Shown here piece by piece: positions 14,543-17,643 of a DNA stretch of 17,643 nucleotides. A program made the translations under genes and the position numbers. Location: contig DATLAV010000140.1 of the NCBI GenBank assembly GCA_035527235.1, positions 1 through 17,643 of the forward strand, written 5' to 3'. The notes under the pieces are model-generated. The model was given only the letters and a program-made list of their open reading frames with translations. It did not search any database and was not told where the DNA came from. The stretch is from BS750m-G28 sp035527235. Its GTDB lineage: Archaea > Thermoproteota > Bathyarchaeia > TCS64. Positions within the stretch are counted from its first letter, which is position 1, and every line of letters begins with the position of its first letter.

Positions 14543-15328
14543 TCTACCCGGGGGGAATAAATTAGGGATGGGCGGACAGAAGTATCGCAAATAGATAACT
14601 AAAGCTAGGACTGTAATCGATACTATAAGTACTAAAGAGTCACGAAAATTGAAACTGAGCTCGTAAAGATTAGTGCGATTTGAAGTGCTCCCAAAGGCCC
14701 TCGATTCCATCGCTTCAGCTAGTTCCAAACTACGTCTAATTGAGTTAATGATGAGAGGCAATAAAATCGGGATATATTTTCTAAGCCTTCCTAGAAAATT
14801 CCCTTTATCTAACTCAAGACCCCTAGACCTCTGAGCGTCCATAATAGACTGGGCCTCATCAGCTAATACAGGTACAAACCTGATGGCAGTGATAAAAGCG
14901 AAATTGAACTCGAAGGGTACTCGCGCTTTCTCGAGAGCAAGACTGAGCTTATCAGGTGAGGTAGTGAGGAAGAAAATGGAAAAAGAAGTGATCAGAACTA
15001 TAAAGCGAACAGTAAGGGTCAAAGCCAACTCGACGTTCTCCGTTGTTAAAACTCGCCCCTGGAAGAAATAAAATGAGATCAGGTTGGTGATAAAAATCAC
15101 AGATGCCAAGAAAAGCCCTCCTTTTAAACTTTTCAACCACTCTCGTTCTATCTTGGCGACAACCACTAGGGGCAACTGGACGACGAGAATGACCACTAGA
15201 GGTATCAATTTCATGAAGAGTATCGCCGCGACGAAGATCACTATCGTCATCAGAAACTTGACTCTTGGATCAAGTCTGTGAACTACTGAGTCGCCTCTAG
15301 TAAACCTAAGGCCTTCAAGCAAACTCAT
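14534..15328 (-). CDS. ecfT: ECF transporter transmembrane subunit EcfT (CbiQ family)
   Basis: A 264-residue integral membrane protein that couples the ATPases of an energy-coupling factor transporter to a substrate-binding S component. It shows the CbiQ-family start (HRLDPRVKFLMTI), several hydrophobic helices in the first 125 residues, and the coupling helices with the two Ala-Arg-Gly type signatures: AQRSRG at 165-170 and AMESRAFG at 206-213. The second is degenerate. A last membrane segment (LVLIVSITVLALVIYL) precedes the C-terminus. Its ATG overlaps the TGA of the ATPase gene by four bases (ATGA), so the two are translationally coupled. No S-component gene is in the window, so the vitamin or metal transported is unknown. 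Ends at TAA. Confidence 0.93.
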   Translation of the reverse strand: MSLLEGLRFTRGDSVVHRLDPRVKFLMTIVIFVAAILFMKLIPLVVILVVQLPLVVVAKIEREWLKSLKGGLFLASVIFITNLISFYFFQGRVLTTENVELALTLTVRFIVLITSFSIFFLTTSPDKLSLALEKARVPFEFNFAFITAIRFVPVLADEAQSIMDAQRSRGLELDKGNFLGRLRKYIPILLPLIINSIRRSLELAEAMESRAFGSTSNRTNLYELSFNFRDSLVLIVSITVLALVIYLRYFCPPIPNLFPPGRIL

Positions 15329-17061
15329 GTGTTTGCCTCCACAATTCTGTGGATTATATATGCTGCTTCGTCTACATCAAGAACATCACTGGGGCAGCCA
15401 TATCTGCTGAGTTTAGAGAAGACCTTGGTTATCTCAGGTGGAGACACAGATGCCTTGGATAGAGCCTCAACGTTCGTCATTATCTCTTTGATAGGCCCAT
15501 CTGCAATTATCCGCCCATCAGCCATCAACACTACTCTAGGTTTACATTCTGCTACAAACTCAACATCGTGGGTTACGATTATAGTGGTCTTGCCTTGAGT
15601 CCTCAACTGCATGAGGAAGTGTATTAACCTCTCCTTCTGAGCGTGATCCTGACCGATCGTGGGTTCATCTAAGACTACTATGTCAGGATCCCAAGCGAGG
15701 ACGGAGCCGAGAGCTACCCGCTTCTTTTCCCCTCCGCTAAGGATGAATGGGCTAGAATTCTTGTAACGTTCTATGTCTAACAGATTGAGAGCCCAATCAA
15801 CACGTTTAGCTATCACCTCATCCTTGAATCCGAAATTATGTAAAGCAAAGCCGATCTCCTCTTCGACGCTCTCGGAGAAAAGCTGATCATCAGGGTTCTG
15901 GAACACGAGGCCGACCTTTCGAGCCAATGAGGCGATGCTTTTTTTGGCTATATTTTCTCCGTGGACTCTTATCGAGCCTATTGTAGGTCGAAGTAATCCG
16001 TTAAAATGTTTGACGAGAGTCGTTTTACCTGCTCCGTTTTCCCCCATTATAGCTACGAATTCGCCTTGATGGACGACGAGCGATACGCCTTTCAGGGCTT
16101 CTAAGCCACTTGGGTAAGTATACGCTACATCATTTACTTCGATAACAGGGCTCATATGCTCATTTATGAATTCATCCAATTCAGCGTTTAATGAAGGTTG
16201 TACATGTTTAATCCCCTTTTTCGGTAGAAGTTTATCAAGCTGTTTAATGAATGCTTCAGGGGAGAGAGGCATCTTCTCAAATTTTAGTCCCTTGGTCATC
16301 AGCCGTTGGGTAAGCTCAACCATCTTTGGTATTCCAACACCTGCAAGCCTCGTCTCGTCTAGTGTGAATATTTCTTCAGGGGGTCCATTGTTAACTATCC
16401 TTCCATCGGCGAAGATTACGACACGATCGACATGCTTGGCCGCCAAGTCAACGCGGTGCTCAATCAGCAGGACTGTAATGTCATGTTCACTATTGAGCGT
16501 TTTTAATACATTGAAAACTCGTTCGGCTCCAATAGGGTCGAGAAACGACGTAGGTTCATCGAGTATCAGTATCTTAGGACGCATGGCGAGAATGGAAGCA
16601 ATAGAAAGGCGCTGCTTCTGACCACCTGATAGCTCATGCGTGGCTCTATCACGAAGGTCATCGATGCCAGTCATCTTAAGGGCCCAGTCAATCTCTAGCA
16701 TCATTTTTTCTTTAGGTACGCCAAGGTTCTCGAGGCCAAAGGCTACATCCTTTTCGACTATGAGCGCGAAAATCTGATTATCAGGGTTCTGGAAGATGAG
16801 GCCAATTTGCCTTGCGAGCTCAGGGGTTGTGTGGTCGGCAACGTTCATACCAGCTACTTTGACTTCCCCTTTGAGGTCCCCATTATAGAAGTTCGGTATA
16901 AGGCCATTCAATGTTCTACAAAATGTCGTTTTACCACAGCCACTGGGACCTGTAAGGAGTACGAATTCGCCTTCATTAATAGTAAGGTTCACTCCCTTCA
17001 AGGCCGGGCTCGTGGCATTGGGGTATGTGTAATACAGGTCTCTTACGTCTACTATCCCCAA
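15325..17061 (-). CDS. ecfA: ECF transporter double ATPase (two fused EcfA/CbiO domains)
   Basis: A 578-residue protein with two complete ABC ATPase domains in one chain, replacing the separate EcfA1 and EcfA2. Domain 1 has Walker A GPSGCGKTT at 38-46, Q-loop FQNPDNQ, signature LSGGQ at 144-148, Walker B ILILDEP at 164-170 and the switch His in LLIEHR. Domain 2 has GENGAGKTT at 340-348, FQNPDDQ, LSGGE at 441-445, IVVLDEP at 461-467 and IIVTHD. Both sites look catalytically complete. A charged linker of about 70 residues joins them. The start is TTG at 17061, with a strong GGAGG eight bases upstream. It overlaps ecfT by four bases. The upstream AT-rich CTTTTTATCGG at about 17090-17100 may be its promoter. 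Confidence 0.95.
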   Translation of the reverse strand: MGIVDVRDLYYTYPNATSPALKGVNLTINEGEFVLLTGPSGCGKTTFCRTLNGLIPNFYNGDLKGEVKVAGMNVADHTTPELARQIGLIFQNPDNQIFALIVEKDVAFGLENLGVPKEKMMLEIDWALKMTGIDDLRDRATHELSGGQKQRLSIASILAMRPKILILDEPTSFLDPIGAERVFNVLKTLNSEHDITVLLIEHRVDLAAKHVDRVVIFADGRIVNNGPPEEIFTLDETRLAGVGIPKMVELTQRLMTKGLKFEKMPLSPEAFIKQLDKLLPKKGIKHVQPSLNAELDEFINEHMSPVIEVNDVAYTYPSGLEALKGVSLVVHQGEFVAIMGENGAGKTTLVKHFNGLLRPTIGSIRVHGENIAKKSIASLARKVGLVFQNPDDQLFSESVEEEIGFALHNFGFKDEVIAKRVDWALNLLDIERYKNSSPFILSGGEKKRVALGSVLAWDPDIVVLDEPTIGQDHAQKERLIHFLMQLRTQGKTTIIVTHDVEFVAECKPRVVLMADGRIIADGPIKEIMTNVEALSKASVSPPEITKVFSKLSRYGCPSDVLDVDEAAYIIHRIVEANT

Positions 17062-17186
17062 GGATTTCCCTCCTATTGACCTCGGAATCCGATAAAAAGG
17101 ATTGCTACTGGAATATTAGTTCTATCTATAATATTTCCTTATAGAGTCTTCACGACGGTTATCTATTTATTAACTCAATTAGGCTC

Positions 17187-17643
17187 CTAAGATATTTTTT
17201 CTTTCAGCATCTCCAAGGCTCGTGAGAGGAAATTATTAGGATCGCCAGCGCTATTAATACCAGCTGCAGTAGGATGCCCGCTGCCAGCTCCACCAAATTC
17301 CTCACCCAGCGATAAAGCCAAGTCCCGCCCTAGATGTATAGAGGTATCAGCGTGGAAACGCTCAGTAGACCTCAGGCTCGCACGGATCAGCCCGCTTTCC
17401 TCTCCGACTATAAAAGCCACATCAGCACCTAAGCCAATGAGTGCTCTTGCGCTCGAGGACTGAAACGAGCTTATGTGGGAGGATACCACAATCCAGTTAT
17501 TAAATTGGTGGAACTTCATCCTCTGAGCGGCCTTTATTCTAGCTATGATCTCGGAGCAACTGAACGGTGTATTGAGAGAGTTAATCACCACCTCAATCGG
17601 ACCGGCTATATCGAGAAGATCGGAGACTGCTTTGAAGGTTCCC
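17187..17643 (-). CDS. DHH-family phosphoesterase, C-terminal part (cut by right window edge)
   Basis: The frame is open through the right edge, giving the last 151 residues of a DHH/DHHA1 phosphoesterase. The DHHA1 signature GGAGSGHPTAAGIN, about 35 residues from the end, binds substrate. In this superfamily it accompanies an N-terminal DHH metal site, which is outside the window. Before it, WIVVSSHISSFQSSSARALI and ADVAFIVGEESGLIRASLRS fit the two strand-rich parts of the DHHA1 domain. Relatives include RecJ-like exonucleases, nanoRNases and pAp phosphatases; which applies is unknown. A GTG at 17591 could look like a start but the homologous frame continues upstream. It ends at TAG, 125 bases before the ecfA start. 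The gap holds only AT-rich promoter-like sequence. Confidence 0.85.
   Translation of the reverse strand, partial: GTFKAVSDLLDIAGPIEVVINSLNTPFSCSEIIARIKAAQRMKFHQFNNWIVVSSHISSFQSSSARALIGLGADVAFIVGEESGLIRASLRSTERFHADTSIHLGRDLALSLGEEFGGAGSGHPTAAGINSAGDPNNFLSRALEMLKEKIS

Noticed and set aside
1..17643. CRISPR arrays, insertion sequences, tRNA or rRNA genes, toxin-antitoxin or restriction genes
   Set aside because: Both strands were read for these; no direct repeat array, transposase motif, cloverleaf or defence gene was recognised.

Overview
The window is archaeal chromosome. It carries a group II chaperonin (thermosome), RNA polymerase subunit K, archaeal EF-2 with the diphthamide histidine loop, a 6-phospho-3-hexuloisomerase and an AbrB-PhoU type regulator. 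Start regions have TATA boxes about 25-35 bases upstream, and many genes are leaderless or have a GGTG-type ribosome binding site. Gene content and the small BlaI/MecI-like winged-helix protein fit a TACK-group archaeon such as a Bathyarchaeia relative; that placement is inference, since no rRNA is present.

Layout. Positions 1-2569 (minus strand): thermosome, rpoK, a small two-helix membrane protein, and the 5' end of a proline racemase family gene running off the left edge. Positions 2717-4149: a divergent pair, a fumarylacetoacetate hydrolase family enzyme (minus) and a hotdog thioesterase-like protein (plus). Positions 4247-5798: a winged-helix regulator and a DUF167 protein (plus) face a Toprim protein and a DUF1805 protein (minus), with a T8 terminator between them. 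Positions 5799-6549 have no intact gene but hold a frameshifted remnant of a plus-strand gene. Positions 6550-10253 (minus): glycerate 2-kinase and EF-2. Positions 10424-12405 (plus): a calcineurin-like metallophosphoesterase gene interrupted by a one-base frameshift and two in-frame TAG codons. Positions 12576-17643 (minus): hxlB, an AbrB-PhoU protein, an ECF transporter module (EcfT and a fused double ATPase), and the C-terminal part of a DHH phosphoesterase cut by the right edge.

How the genes relate. Most are housekeeping functions: protein folding, transcription, translation and central carbon metabolism. The ECF module lacks a substrate-binding S component here, so its substrate is unknown. 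The most unusual locus is the metallophosphoesterase. Its active-site motifs are readable on both sides of the lesions and its frame continues to a normal end. It may be decaying, mis-assembled, or read through at UAG. TAG terminates 6 of the 17 other stop-containing genes here, which argues against general UAG reassignment.

No tRNA, rRNA, CRISPR array, insertion sequence or defence system was seen. I found no convincing previously undescribed multi-gene system.
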